A stretch of DNA of 64,000 nt from Streptomyces sp. R28 (lineage in GTDB: Bacteria > Actinomycetota > Actinomycetes > Streptomycetales > Streptomycetaceae), in assembly GCF_041052385.1 (NCBI RefSeq), contig NZ_CP163439.1, positions 6,623,001-6,687,000 on the forward strand. Direction: 5' to 3'. The notes under the pieces are model-generated. The model worked only from the letters and a program-made list of their open reading frames with translations, searched no databases and was not told where the DNA came from. Positions within the stretch are counted from its first letter, which is position 1; every line of letters begins with the position of its first letter. A program made the position numbers and the translations under genes. Shown here one piece after another: positions 25,636 through 35,588 of the stretch.

Positions 25636-26909
25636 CCGCCCCGCAGACCTCAGCGGTTGATGCCAACCAGCCCACGCTGCAGCCCGCGGCTCCGACGGGC
25701 CGCCGCCTGTCGTGGCCCGTCCTGCTGCTGGTCATCGCCGGAGCCCTGGCGCTGACCTCGATCGTCCGCATCATCACCGGCGCCGACGGCATCACCAACG
25801 TCAGCCAGATGTCCACCGCGCTCCAACTCGCCGTGCCGATCGGCCTCGCCGGCCTCGGCGGTCTGTGGGCCGAGCGGGCGGGCGTGGTCAACATCGGTCT
25901 CGAGGGCATGATGATCCTCGGCACCTGGTTCGGCGCCTGGGCCGGCTTCCAGTGGGGCCCGTGGACCGGTGTCCTGGTCGGCATCCTCGGCGGCGCGATC
26001 GGCGGCCTGCTGCACGCCTTCGTCACCGTCACCTTCAACGTCAACCACATCGTCTCCGGTGTGGCCATCAACATCCTCGCCCTGGGCGCCACCCGCTACC
26101 TCGCGCCCCTCGCCTTCGAGGGCCACGCGGGCGGCTCCGCCAAGCAGTCCCCGGCGGTCGACTCCCTCGGCAACTTCACCGTGCCAGGCCTGTCCGACGC
26201 GCTGCGGGACCTCAACAACCAGGGCTGGTTCTTCATCTCGGACATCGCCGGCCTGCTCGGCGGCCTGGTCACCAACGTCTCGTGGCTGACCGTGATCGCC
26301 GTGGCGCTGATCCCCGGCACCTGGTGGATCCTGTGGCGCACCTCCTTCGGTCTGCGCCTGCGCTCCTGCGGCGAGAACCCGGTGGCGGCCGAGTCCCTCG
26401 GCGTGAACGTCTACAAGTACAAGTACATCGCCGTGGTCATCTCCGGCGGCCTGGCGGGCCTCGGCGGCGTCTTCCTGTCCATCGTGGCCAACCCCTTCTA
26501 TCTGGAGGGCCAGGTCAGCGGCCGTGGCTACATCGGTCTCGCCGCGATGATCTTCGGCAACTGGATGCCGGGCGGCCTCGCCCTCGGCGCCGGCCTGTTC
26601 GGCTACACCGACAGCCTCAACCTGCGCGGCGGCTCCACGAACGTCCACGCCCTGCTGCTGCTCGGCGCGCTCCTGCTGATCATCGGCGCCATCTACCTCG
26701 TGATCACGAAGAAGTACGCCTCGTCGATGATCACCGCCGTCGTCGGCGCTCTGGTGTTCGCCTGGTACGCGAGCACCAACGAGGTCCCGAACCAGGTCGT
26801 CTCCGCCACGCCGTACGTCATCACGCTCATCGTTCTCACGCTGTCCGCGCAACGCCTGCGGATGCCGAAGGCGGACGGCCTGCCGTACCGGAAGGGCCAG
26901 GGCAAGTGA
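25632..26909 (+). CDS. Nucleoside ABC transporter permease 2 (NupQ-like)
   Basis: A 425-residue permease, also BPD_transp_2. The first 30 residues are a Pro/Thr-rich cytoplasmic tail, followed by about ten hydrophobic segments. Family markers are GGLWAERAGVVNIGLEGMMI and CGENPVAAESLGVNV (the cytoplasmic loop that contacts the ATPase). It overlaps permease 1 by ATGA and the cytidine deaminase gene by GTGA. A fused pair of extra C-terminal membrane helices (AGAIYLV-like and ALVFAWYAS regions) makes it longer than the typical 300-320 residues. Confidence 0.93.
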   Translation: MTAPQTSAVDANQPTLQPAAPTGRRLSWPVLLLVIAGALALTSIVRIITGADGITNVSQMSTALQLAVPIGLAGLGGLWAERAGVVNIGLEGMMILGTWFGAWAGFQWGPWTGVLVGILGGAIGGLLHAFVTVTFNVNHIVSGVAINILALGATRYLAPLAFEGHAGGSAKQSPAVDSLGNFTVPGLSDALRDLNNQGWFFISDIAGLLGGLVTNVSWLTVIAVALIPGTWWILWRTSFGLRLRSCGENPVAAESLGVNVYKYKYIAVVISGGLAGLGGVFLSIVANPFYLEGQVSGRGYIGLAAMIFGNWMPGGLALGAGLFGYTDSLNLRGGSTNVHALLLLGALLLIIGAIYLVITKKYASSMITAVVGALVFAWYASTNEVPNQVVSATPYVITLIVLTLSAQRLRMPKADGLPYRKGQGK

Positions 26910-27313
26910 CCTCGGCCGCCTCCCATGACGTCGACTGGGACAAGCTGCGCGCGGCGGCCCAGGACGCCATGTCCCGCGCCTACGCCCCGTACTCCGGCTA
27001 CCCGGTCGGCGTCGCGGCCCTGGTCGACGACGGCCGCATGATCACCGGCTGCAACGTCGAGAACGCGTCGTACGGCCTCGGGCTGTGCGCCGAGTGCGGA
27101 CTGGTCTCGGAGCTGCAGAACACCGGCGGTGGCCGCCTGACGCACTTCACCTGCGTCGACGGCAAGGGCGACATCCTCGTCCCGTGCGGCCGCTGCCGAC
27201 AACTGCTGCACGAGTTCGGCGGCCCGGACCTGCTGCTGGAGACCCCGGCGGGCATCCTGCCCCTCTCGGAGATGCTGCCCCAGGCCTTCGGGCCGGGCCA
27301 CCTCACCAAGTAA
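26906..27313 (+). CDS. cdd: Cytidine deaminase
   Basis: A 135-residue zinc enzyme that deaminates cytidine and deoxycytidine to uridine and deoxyuridine. The catalytic signature is NVENASYGLGLCAE with the proton-shuttle Glu and first zinc Cys; the other two Cys are in PCGRCRQLLHEF. The length is normal for the tetrameric form. The GTG start overlaps the permease stop, so it is co-translated with the importer and acts on its cargo as it arrives. It is followed by a large hairpin and deoA. Confidence 0.95.
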   Translation: MTSAASHDVDWDKLRAAAQDAMSRAYAPYSGYPVGVAALVDDGRMITGCNVENASYGLGLCAECGLVSELQNTGGGRLTHFTCVDGKGDILVPCGRCRQLLHEFGGPDLLLETPAGILPLSEMLPQAFGPGHLTK

Positions 27314-27321
27314 CTCCCGTG

Positions 27322-27383
27322 CGGCCCCTCTGCGTTGCCGGGCGACTGGACCAGTTGCCCGGACAACCGGCTCAGAGGGGCCG
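27322..27383 (+). other. Long two-tier hairpin between cdd and deoA
   Basis: Outer arms CGGCCCCTCTG (27322-27332) and CAGAGGGGCCG (27373-27383) are perfect. The inner arms CCGGGCGACTGG and CCAGTTGCCCGG pair with one G-U, with GTTG/CAAC extending the stem. The structure fills the 105-base gap inside an otherwise overlapping operon and ends 35 bases before the deoA ATG. It could attenuate deoA or stabilise the upstream message. Confidence 0.75.
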
Positions 27384-27418
27384 TACGACTTCTGGAATCC
27401 TCGGAAGGAAGCCAAGCC

Positions 27419-28702
<1,284 letters not shown>

Positions 28703-28749
28703 CCAGGCGCCCGCGGCCGGAGGCCGCTGCTGTCACAGCCCTTTCGGGT

Positions 28750-28783
28750 GAACGGGACCGGTGGACCACCACCGGTCCCGTTC
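28750..28783 (+). terminator. Terminator of the nucleoside transporter-cdd-deoA operon
   Basis: Perfect 15-base stem, GAACGGGACCGGTGG and its complement, closed by a four-base loop, 48 bases after the deoA stop. Confidence 0.85.
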
Positions 28784-28822
28784 GGCATGCTGGGATCGGT
28801 GACGCACCGATAGGAGACCGCG

Positions 28823-29407
28823 ATGGGCGCACTCACCGTGAGCCAGGACCCCGATCAGAACTGGGACGAGCTCGTCCGGTTCTGGGAGGAGATGGACTGG
28901 CCGGAGGGCAGCAAGGTGGAGATCATCGAGGGGATCATCACCGTGTCACCTGCTCCCGCATCCCGCCACAACGTGATCGCGGCCCGCATTCAGCGTCGCC
29001 TCTACTCCGTGATCCCCGAGGACTGGGAAATCTTCCAGACGCTGGTGATCGCCGTGCCGTCACGTCTGGGCATGCTCATCCCTGACCTGCTCGTGGCTCC
29101 CGTGCAGGAATGCGCGGAGGCGGAATCCCACATCCCGGCAGCCCTCGCCGAACTCGTCGTTGAGGTGACCTCCAAGTCCAACGCCCACCACGACCGCGTC
29201 AGCAAGCCCGCCGCCTATGCCACCGCCGGGATTCCGCTCTACCTGCTGATCGACCGCTGGGCCCCCGGAGGGCCCACCGCCACGCTCTTCGGAGAGCCGA
29301 AGGGCGATGTCTACCGTGTGCTGAGCGCAGTCAAGTTCGGTGACCCCATCAAGCTGCCGGAGCCCTTCGACGTGACGATCGACACCGGCGAGTTCCCGGT
29401 CGACTGA
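28823..29407 (+). CDS. Uma2-family putative restriction-type endonuclease
   Basis: A 194-residue protein of the Uma2/DUF820 family, PD-(D/E)XK nuclease fold. The core is IEGIITVSPAPASRHNVIAARI, then the metal-binding PDLLV and the catalytic LVVEVTSKS strand, followed by KPAAYATAGIPLYLLIDRW. These proteins occur in many copies in Streptomyces and cyanobacteria; their biological role is unclear. The gene stands alone, ATG with AGGAGA upstream, convergent with the AEC carrier gene (three bases between stops). Confidence 0.85.
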   Translation: MGALTVSQDPDQNWDELVRFWEEMDWPEGSKVEIIEGIITVSPAPASRHNVIAARIQRRLYSVIPEDWEIFQTLVIAVPSRLGMLIPDLLVAPVQECAEAESHIPAALAELVVEVTSKSNAHHDRVSKPAAYATAGIPLYLLIDRWAPGGPTATLFGEPKGDVYRVLSAVKFGDPIKLPEPFDVTIDTGEFPVD

Positions 29408-29410
29408 CCC

Positions 29411-30331
29411 TCAGCCCAGCAATGTCGCGACCACGACGAGTACCGGCACCGACAACACCGTCGACAGCAGAATCGAGTCCCGGGCCAGCCGCTCGCCCAC
29501 CCCGTAACTCGACGCGTACGTAAAGAGGTTCTGCGCGGCAGGCAGCGCCGACGTCACCACCACGTCCAGCAGCGGAGCGCCCCGCAGGCCGAACACCCCC
29601 GCTGCCAGCGCCCACGCCGCCGCGGGCTGGCCCACCGACTTCAGGGCGACCGAGAGCAGCACCGGATACCGGTCCGGGCCCCGGCCGGGCATCGTGCTGC
29701 CGCACAGGGAGATGCCGAAGGCCAGCAGGACCGCCGGGACCGACATGCCGCCGATCAGGGTCAGCGGGTCCAGGACGGGCGCCGGGACCTTCAGCCCCGC
29801 CGCCGAGACCACCACCCCCGCCAGCGAGCCCACCGCGATCGGGTTCCGCAACGGCGTCAGCAGCCGCCGCCACAGGGGCCCCTTCTCGCCCTCTCCGGAC
29901 AGGTCGAGGACCGTCAGCGCGATGGGTGTGACGCCGATGAGCTGGAACAGCAGCACCGGCGCCACCAGCGAGGCGTCACCGAGGACGTACACCGCGATCG
30001 GGATGCCGAGGTTGCCCGAGTTGACGTAGCTGGAGCACAGCGCGCCGATTGTCGTACGGCCCACGCCCCAGCGCCGTACGACCCCGACCGCGACGAAGAC
30101 CCCGGCCGCCGCGGCCGTGCTCAGTGCCGTGACCAGGAGGCGGCTGGAGAAGATCACCGAGAGGTCGGTCTGCGCCAGCGTGGTGAACAGCAGGGCCGGG
30201 GACGCCACATGGAAGGCCAGCTTGGTCAGCACCTCCCGGCCGTTGCCGCCGAGGTAACCGCGCCGGCCGATCACATAGCCCACCCCGATGACGACCGCGA
30301 TCACCGCGAACCCCGTCAGCACCCCCTGCAC
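29411..30331 (-). CDS. AEC (auxin efflux carrier) family transporter
   Basis: A 306-residue membrane transporter with about ten hydrophobic segments in two halves. It has the family pattern of a start segment (GVLTGFAVIAVVIGVGYVIG), an NSGNLGIPIAVYVLG block, and the second-half SALPAAQNLFTYASSYG. Substrates in bacteria are usually organic acids such as malate or malonate; here it is unknown. The GTG at 30331 is chosen because AAGGAGG lies five bases upstream. An in-frame ATG 33 codons farther upstream adds a Ser/Pro-rich stretch with no membrane character. Confidence 0.87.
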   Translation of the reverse strand: MQGVLTGFAVIAVVIGVGYVIGRRGYLGGNGREVLTKLAFHVASPALLFTTLAQTDLSVIFSSRLLVTALSTAAAAGVFVAVGVVRRWGVGRTTIGALCSSYVNSGNLGIPIAVYVLGDASLVAPVLLFQLIGVTPIALTVLDLSGEGEKGPLWRRLLTPLRNPIAVGSLAGVVVSAAGLKVPAPVLDPLTLIGGMSVPAVLLAFGISLCGSTMPGRGPDRYPVLLSVALKSVGQPAAAWALAAGVFGLRGAPLLDVVVTSALPAAQNLFTYASSYGVGERLARDSILLSTVLSVPVLVVVATLLG

Positions 30332-30544
30332 AGAACCTCCTTCGCGGGGAGGAGAGCGCAGGGTATTCGGGGATGCACTGATGCGTGGGGCATACAGCAA
30401 ACCCTCTGGGGAAGGAGTGCGGCGGGTCAACGTGATCTCGGTCGGCGGACACCCCGCGCACGTGCGATGAGCAGCGGGAATCGGCGACCGGCGCCCGGCC
30501 CGATGAGTTCCGCCCGCCCGCCCGGTCTACCGATCGTGGACGCC

Positions 30545-30889
30545 ATGACACCCGCTGTACTCGTGCTGGCCGGCCCCGTCACCCGGGATGAGGTGGCAGG
30601 GCTGTGTGACGACGTGCGGGCGCTGCTGGAGGCCTCCGGTGTCGGGGCTGTGGTGTGTGATGTCGGTGGGCTCGGGCCGCCGGGGCTCGGGGTCGTCGAT
30701 CTGCTGGCGCGGCTGCAGCTGGCCGCCCGGCGGGCCGGGGGACGGATACGGCTGCGTGATCCCGACCCCGCCCTATGCCCCCTGCTCGACCTGGTCGGTC
30801 TCCGCTTCGAGGTGGAGGGGCAGCCCGAACAGCGGGAACCACCTCTCGGTGTCGAGGAAGAAGTGGAACCCGGTGAGCCGGCGGTCTGA
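30545..30889 (+). CDS. STAS-domain protein (anti-anti-sigma-like)
   Basis: About 114 residues. The first 75 form a STAS-like alpha/beta domain: VLVLAGPVTRDEVAGLCDDVRALLEASGV, given in pieces, then VVCDVGGLGPPGLGVVDLLARLQLAARRAGGRIRLR. In anti-sigma antagonists the phosphorylated Ser/Thr follows the VVCDVGGL strand; here PPG occupies that place, so phosphoregulation is doubtful. The last 38 residues (Glu/Pro-rich) are encoded opposite the 3' end of the sigma gene, an overlap of 117 bases tail to tail. No ribosome site is visible; a GTG nine bases upstream is in frame. It may be a free-standing sulfate-transporter/anti-sigma-antagonist fold protein modulating a partner not seen here. Confidence 0.65.
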   Translation: MTPAVLVLAGPVTRDEVAGLCDDVRALLEASGVGAVVCDVGGLGPPGLGVVDLLARLQLAARRAGGRIRLRDPDPALCPLLDLVGLRFEVEGQPEQREPPLGVEEEVEPGEPAV

Positions 30890-31792
30890 AATCTCCAGCA
30901 CCTGGACCGCCCACGGGGTGAAGCCGCCCTCTTCGGGGTCCGGCTTGTACTGGGCGAAGCCCGGCAGCCCGTTCACCTGCACCGGTACCAGGCGCGAGCC
31001 TTCGCAGGCGGAGCCCAGTGTCGTCATGAAGCCCGTGATGTCGTCGTGGCCCGTCAGCCACAGGTCGAACGGCGGCATCGTCATGACGGCGTCCTCGTGC
31101 AGCAGCGCCGTCAGCGCCGACATGTCGTACCCCTCGAAGGCCGCCACATAGCGCTCGAGCAGCTTCTGCTGCTCCTCGTCCAGCGGGTCGGAGACGGCCG
31201 CACCGGCCGCCTTGTCGTCCCGCTCGGCCAGCGTGGCCCGCGCCCGCTGCAGCGCGCTGTTCACCGACGCGACCGTCGTGTCCAGCAGCTCGGCGACCTC
31301 GCTCGCCTTCCAGGCCAGCACCTCGCGCAGGATCAGCACCGCCCGCTGCTTGGCCGGCAGTTGCTGCAGGGCGGCCATGAAGGCGAGCCGTACCGACTCC
31401 TTGGCGACGGCCGCCTCCGCCGGGTCCTCGACCGTCGGCAGCATGCGACTGTCCGGCATCGGCTCCAGCCAGGTGTGGTCCGGGCGGGGGGAGAGCGCCG
31501 CCTGGGCCAGCGGCGTGGACTCGCTGAGGTCCATGGGCCTGGCCCGCTTGTTGCCCGCGGTCAGCATGTCCAGGCAGACGTTGGTCGCGATGCGGTACAG
31601 CCACGACCGCAGGCTGGAACGTCCCTCGAACTTCTCGTAACTCCGCCAGGCGCGGACCATCGTGTCCTGCACCGCGTCCTCGGCCTCGAACGACGAGCCG
31701 AGCATGCGGTAGCAGTACCCGGTCAGCTCGACGCGGTGTTTCTCCAGCCTGATATCGAGGTCCGTCGTCGTGGTCGCCGTACCGTCGCTCAT
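30773..31792 (-). CDS. ECF RNA polymerase sigma factor with C-terminal SnoaL-like domain
   Basis: A 339-residue sigma factor. Region 2 is GYCYRMLGSSFEAEDAVQDTMVRAWR with FEGRSSLRSWLYRIATNVCLD, and region 4 is LQQLPAKQRAVLILREVLAW with ASEVAELLDTTVASVNSALQRAR. The C-terminal 130 residues form an NTF2/SnoaL-like domain (ERYVAAFEGYDMSALTALLHEDAVMTMPP), typical of the ECF groups that lack a separate anti-sigma factor and are controlled by this extension (mycobacterial SigG/SigJ are examples of the architecture). The ATG at 31792 is preceded by a GGGTGG ribosome site. The 3' end overlaps the STAS gene on the other strand. Confidence 0.9.
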   Translation of the reverse strand: MSDGTATTTTDLDIRLEKHRVELTGYCYRMLGSSFEAEDAVQDTMVRAWRSYEKFEGRSSLRSWLYRIATNVCLDMLTAGNKRARPMDLSESTPLAQAALSPRPDHTWLEPMPDSRMLPTVEDPAEAAVAKESVRLAFMAALQQLPAKQRAVLILREVLAWKASEVAELLDTTVASVNSALQRARATLAERDDKAAGAAVSDPLDEEQQKLLERYVAAFEGYDMSALTALLHEDAVMTMPPFDLWLTGHDDITGFMTTLGSACEGSRLVPVQVNGLPGFAQYKPDPEEGGFTPWAVQVLEISDRRLTGFHFFLDTERWFPLFGLPLHLEAETDQVEQGA

Positions 31793-31914
31793 CGTCCACC
31801 CACCCCTGTGGCCCCATCCATCCGTGCGCCCCATTGCGCCCAGCACTTCGGAAGCTACCGCAGCCCACTGACAATGGCCCCCGGAGCGCACAAACACCCA
31901 GGTCAGGGCATTTG

Positions 31915-33075
31915 TCAGACCAGTTGCTTCACGGACATGAGCAGATGCCGATGAGAGGCGGACCCTGCCTCGGCACCGCCGTCCTCGCTTCCGTCCTCAC
32001 CCGCCACCGCGCTGAGCAGCGTCCGCTGCCCCGTCCCCAGCATCTCCAGCCGCAGCCGGGGCGCCTCGAAGGAGTTCAGCGCGTCCAGCAGATACGCCGG
32101 GTTGAAGGCCACGGTGACCTCCTGCGCGCCGCTCAGCACGGCCGGCAACCGCTGCGCCGCCACGTCGTCCCCGTACCCGGCCCGCAGCAGCACGGATCCG
32201 TCGTCCGAGAAGTCCAGCCGCACCGGACTGCTCGCCTCCGCCACCACGGCGACCCGCCGCACGGCCTCCGCGAGCGCCCCGCACTCCACCTCGGCGACGG
32301 CCGCCCCGCCCATCTCGAACAACGAGCCGTACGCCGGCAGCCGCCCGTCCAGCAGCCGTACGACACTCCGCATGCCCTCGCCTTCGAAGCCGACCAGACC
32401 ACCACCGGCCGCGCGGTCCAGTCCGAGCCGGACGCTCCCGCACCGCGCCAGCGACCGTGCGGTGTCCAGCAGCCGCCGCGCCGGGACCAGCGCCTCCATG
32501 GCGCCCGCGCCGTCGGACGAGCCTTCCGGCTTCCACCCCAGCCGGCGTACGGCATAGCGATACCGGTCGGACGCCGACAGCGTCATCGAGTCGCCGTCGA
32601 GGCGCAGCTGCACGCCGGTCAACACCGGCAGCGTCTCGTCCCGTCCGGCCGCCACGGCCACCTGCCCGACGGCGGTGGCGAAGTCGGCGGCGTCCACACT
32701 GCCGTACGAGACGGGCCGGGCCGGAAGAGCCGGGTACTCCTCGCGCGGCAGCGTCGACAGGCCGAACTCGGTGCCACCCGCCTCCACCGTGAACCGCGTG
32801 CCCTCCAGGGCACAGCTCACCGGCCCGTCCGGCAGTACCCGGCAGATGTCCAGCAGCCGGCGCCCGGGCACGAGCACCTCGCCGACCCCCGTGGTCTCGG
32901 CGCTCACCTCGATACGCGCCGCGGCCTCGAAGTCGAACCCCGAGACGGTGAGACGCCCGGCGTCCACGGCCAGCAGCAGACCGCCCAGCACCGGCACCGG
33001 TGTGCGCGACGGCAGCGCGCGCCCCGCCCACGCCACGGCCTCGGCGAAGGCGGCCCGCTCGATTCGGAACTCCAT
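31915..33075 (-). CDS. DNA polymerase III beta sliding-clamp paralogue
   Basis: A 386-residue protein with the full three-domain layout of DnaN. Domain 1 begins MEFRIERAAFAEAVAWAGRALPSR, domain 2 carries QVAVAAGRDETLPVLTGVQLRL and LSASDRYRYAVRRL, and domain 3 has VTVAFNPAYLLDALNSFEAPRL. The C-terminal clamp signature (MPVRL in typical actinobacterial DnaN) is changed to LLMSVKQLV. It is not next to dnaA, recF or gyrB, so it is a second clamp. A strong AGGGGGA site precedes the ATG. It could assist repair synthesis or act as a regulatory homologue; I cannot tell. Confidence 0.9.
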   Translation of the reverse strand: MEFRIERAAFAEAVAWAGRALPSRTPVPVLGGLLLAVDAGRLTVSGFDFEAAARIEVSAETTGVGEVLVPGRRLLDICRVLPDGPVSCALEGTRFTVEAGGTEFGLSTLPREEYPALPARPVSYGSVDAADFATAVGQVAVAAGRDETLPVLTGVQLRLDGDSMTLSASDRYRYAVRRLGWKPEGSSDGAGAMEALVPARRLLDTARSLARCGSVRLGLDRAAGGGLVGFEGEGMRSVVRLLDGRLPAYGSLFEMGGAAVAEVECGALAEAVRRVAVVAEASSPVRLDFSDDGSVLLRAGYGDDVAAQRLPAVLSGAQEVTVAFNPAYLLDALNSFEAPRLRLEMLGTGQRTLLSAVAGEDGSEDGGAEAGSASHRHLLMSVKQLV

Positions 33076-33174
33076 GAAAAATCCCCCTGGTCGGTACGGT
33101 CGTCAGAGATCGCGGAGGCTATCCGCCGCCACTGACAACCGGCCCCGACCAGGGGGAGAGGGCGTACGAGAGGA

Positions 33175-34449
33175 TCAGGCCGCCGTCGCCAGCTGCTGCC
33201 GCTGAAGTCGCGCCGCCCGCGTTCCGAACACCGTGATCGTCACGACGCCGAACACCGCCAGCAGACCGACCCCGACCGTTCCGGCCCAGCCGCCCGCGTG
33301 GAAGGCCACCGCGCCGACCGTGCTGCCCGCGCTGGAGCCGATGTAGTAGGCGGACTGGTACAGCGCCGAGGCCTGGGCGCGGCCGTGTGTCGCCGTCTTG
33401 CTGACCGCCGAGGACGCCACCGCGTGCCCCGCGAAGAAGCCGCCGGTGATCAGGACCAGGCCCAGGAGGACCAGCGGGAGCGAGCCCGCGAGGGAGAGCA
33501 GCAGACCCGCCGCCGTCGTCGCGCCCGCCGCGTACAGGGCGCCTCGGCGGCCCAGGCGGCCCACCAGCCGTCCCGCCGTCGACGCCGACACCGTACCGAC
33601 CAGGTACACCAGGAAGACCGAGCCGATGATGCCCTGGGGGAGGCCGAACGGCGCCTCCGTCAGGCGGTAGCCGATCACCGTGTACACGCCGCCGAAGATC
33701 GTCATGAACAGGGCGCCGATCGCGTACAAGCGGCACAGCAGCGGGTTGGCGAGGTGGTCGCGGACCGTGCGGGCCAGGACCCGCGGGCGCAGCGAGCCCC
33801 GCTTGAAGTGGCGCGGTGCCGGGAGCAGCAGCCGGAAGGCCACCGCGCACCCGACCGCGATCACACCGATCACGCCGATCGCGACCCGCCAGCCCCACTC
33901 CTGCGCGACCCAGCCGGTGATCACCCGGCCGCTCATGCCGCCGACGCTGTTGCCCGCGACGAACAGGCCGATCGCCGTGACCAGCGCCTTCGGGCGGACC
34001 TCCTCGGCCAGATAGGCCGTGGCCGACGCCGGCAGACCCGCCAGCGCCGCGCCCTGGACCGCCCGCAGCACGACCAGGGCGGTCAGGTTCGGCGCGAAGG
34101 GGACCAGCAGCCCGACCGTCACCGCGACCGCCAGCGACGCCGTCATGACCGTACGGCGTCCGAACCGCTCCGACAGTGCGCTCATCGGCAGCACGAACAG
34201 GGCCAGACCGCCCGTCGCCGCCGCCACCGTCCAGCTCGCCTCGCTGGCCGCCACCCCGAACTCACCCGAGATCAGCGGCAGAAGGGCCTGTGTGGAGTAG
34301 AGGAGCGCGAAGGTCGCGACACCGGCGAGGAAGAGGGCGAAGCTCATCCGGCGGTAGCCGGGGCCGCCCGGGGCCATACGGGAGTCGACGAAAGGGACAG
34401 CGGGTGCGGCGCCCACGGTGGTGGACGCCCCGGTACTGGCGGGAGACAT
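33175..34449 (-). CDS. MFS transporter (YnfM-like, 12 membrane segments)
   Basis: A 424-residue major facilitator. Twelve hydrophobic segments are apparent, with the first preceded by RRMSFALFLAGVATFALLYS and the conserved inter-helix loop SERFGRRTVMTASL between segments 2 and 3. The type matches the YnfM/arabinose-efflux group, which exports sugars or drugs. The ATG is at 34449. It is divergent from a LysR gene with a palindrome between them, so the two probably form a regulator-exporter pair. Confidence 0.88.
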   Translation of the reverse strand: MSPASTGASTTVGAAPAVPFVDSRMAPGGPGYRRMSFALFLAGVATFALLYSTQALLPLISGEFGVAASEASWTVAAATGGLALFVLPMSALSERFGRRTVMTASLAVAVTVGLLVPFAPNLTALVVLRAVQGAALAGLPASATAYLAEEVRPKALVTAIGLFVAGNSVGGMSGRVITGWVAQEWGWRVAIGVIGVIAVGCAVAFRLLLPAPRHFKRGSLRPRVLARTVRDHLANPLLCRLYAIGALFMTIFGGVYTVIGYRLTEAPFGLPQGIIGSVFLVYLVGTVSASTAGRLVGRLGRRGALYAAGATTAAGLLLSLAGSLPLVLLGLVLITGGFFAGHAVASSAVSKTATHGRAQASALYQSAYYIGSSAGSTVGAVAFHAGGWAGTVGVGLLAVFGVVTITVFGTRAARLQRQQLATAA

Positions 34450-34482
34450 GCTTCGAAGCTACGTACGATCCCGCTGATCCGT

Positions 34483-34498
34483 CCAATGCATGGATTGG
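34483..34498. promoter_or_regulatory. Candidate LysR operator between the MFS and LysR genes
   Basis: Inverted repeat CCAAT-GCATGG-ATTGG in a 63-base divergent spacer. It lies 14 bases before the LysR ATG, suitable for autoregulation plus control of the transporter. A second palindrome, GCTTCGAAGC, abuts the MFS start codon (34450-34459). Confidence 0.6.
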
Positions 34499-34512
34499 CC
34501 ATAATCGTTCCC

Positions 34513-35466
34513 ATGGAGCATCAGCAGAGGTCACGAGCTCGCCTGTCACCATCCAGTGACACAGAAGACATGGTGATGTTGCTGGCGCCGCGCCTCGCGT
34601 ACTTCGCCGGCGTCGCCCGCACCGAGCACGTCACCCGGGCCGCCCAGGAGATGCAGGTCCCGCAGTCCACGCTCTCGCGCGCCATGGTCCGCCTCGAAGA
34701 GGACCTGGGCGTCGATCTGTTCGCCCGCCACGGCCGTACGGTCTCGCTGACCCCCGCCGGCCGCACCTTCCTCGCCTCCGTCGAACGTGCCCTCGCCGAG
34801 ATCGAGCGCGCCGCCGACGAGGTCCGCGCCGACGCCGACCCGGCCACCGGCAAGGTCGCCTTCGGCTTCCTGCACACCATGGGCGCGGAAACGGTCCCGG
34901 GCCTCCTCCACACCTTCCGTGCCGACCACCCGCGCATCCGCTTCAGCCTCGTCCAGAACTACGGCGAGGCGATGATCGAGCGTCTGCGCTCCGGTGAGCT
35001 CGACCTGTGCCTGACGTCCCCGGTACCGGACGCCCCGGACCTGGTGGCCCGCCGCCTGGACGAACAGAAACTCCGTCTGGTCGTCCCGGCCGACCACCGT
35101 CTGGCGGCGCGCAAACGCGTCCGCCTGACCGAGGCGGCCGACGAGAACTTCGTGACCCTGGAGCCCGGCTACGGCATGCGCCGCATCACCGACGACCTGT
35201 GCAGGGAAGCGGGGTTCAAGCCCCGCATCGCCTTCGAGGGCGAGGAGGCGGAGACGTTGCGCGGACTGGTGGCGGCGGGGCTGGGAGTCGCCCTGCTGCC
35301 GCCACCTGCGGTGCCCCGCCCGGGGGTCGTCGAGCTGACGGTCACGGCTCCACGAGCGGTGCGGGAAATCGGTGTCGCCTGGCTGGAGGGCCGCCCGGAC
35401 ACGCCGCCGGTGGCGGCCTTCAAGAAGTTCCTGCTCTCGAAGAAGGGCAACCTGCTTCCCGGCTAG
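34513..35466 (+). CDS. LysR-family transcriptional regulator
   Basis: A 317-residue regulator. The winged helix-turn-helix is textbook: LAYFAGVARTEHVTRAAQEM, then QVPQSTLSRAMVRLEEDLGVDLFARHGRTVSLTPAG in pieces. The effector domain (KVAFGFLHTMGAETVPGLL, then the LVVPADHRLA segment) follows. The ATG at 34513 gives a 24-residue extension before the DNA-binding domain; an internal ATG (MVMLLAPRLAYF) is an alternative. The divergent MFS gene is its likely target. Confidence 0.9.
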   Translation: MEHQQRSRARLSPSSDTEDMVMLLAPRLAYFAGVARTEHVTRAAQEMQVPQSTLSRAMVRLEEDLGVDLFARHGRTVSLTPAGRTFLASVERALAEIERAADEVRADADPATGKVAFGFLHTMGAETVPGLLHTFRADHPRIRFSLVQNYGEAMIERLRSGELDLCLTSPVPDAPDLVARRLDEQKLRLVVPADHRLAARKRVRLTEAADENFVTLEPGYGMRRITDDLCREAGFKPRIAFEGEEAETLRGLVAAGLGVALLPPPAVPRPGVVELTVTAPRAVREIGVAWLEGRPDTPPVAAFKKFLLSKKGNLLPG

Positions 35467-35588
35467 AGGGCCGACCTCAGGGAAACGAGCCGACCGAGGG
35501 CCGGTTGTAGCCCACCGTGCGAGATCGGCGAGCCGCAACGGCCCTGTGCCGGCGAGCGGGTGGCCGTCGGCCAGTGCGGCGGATCGCG

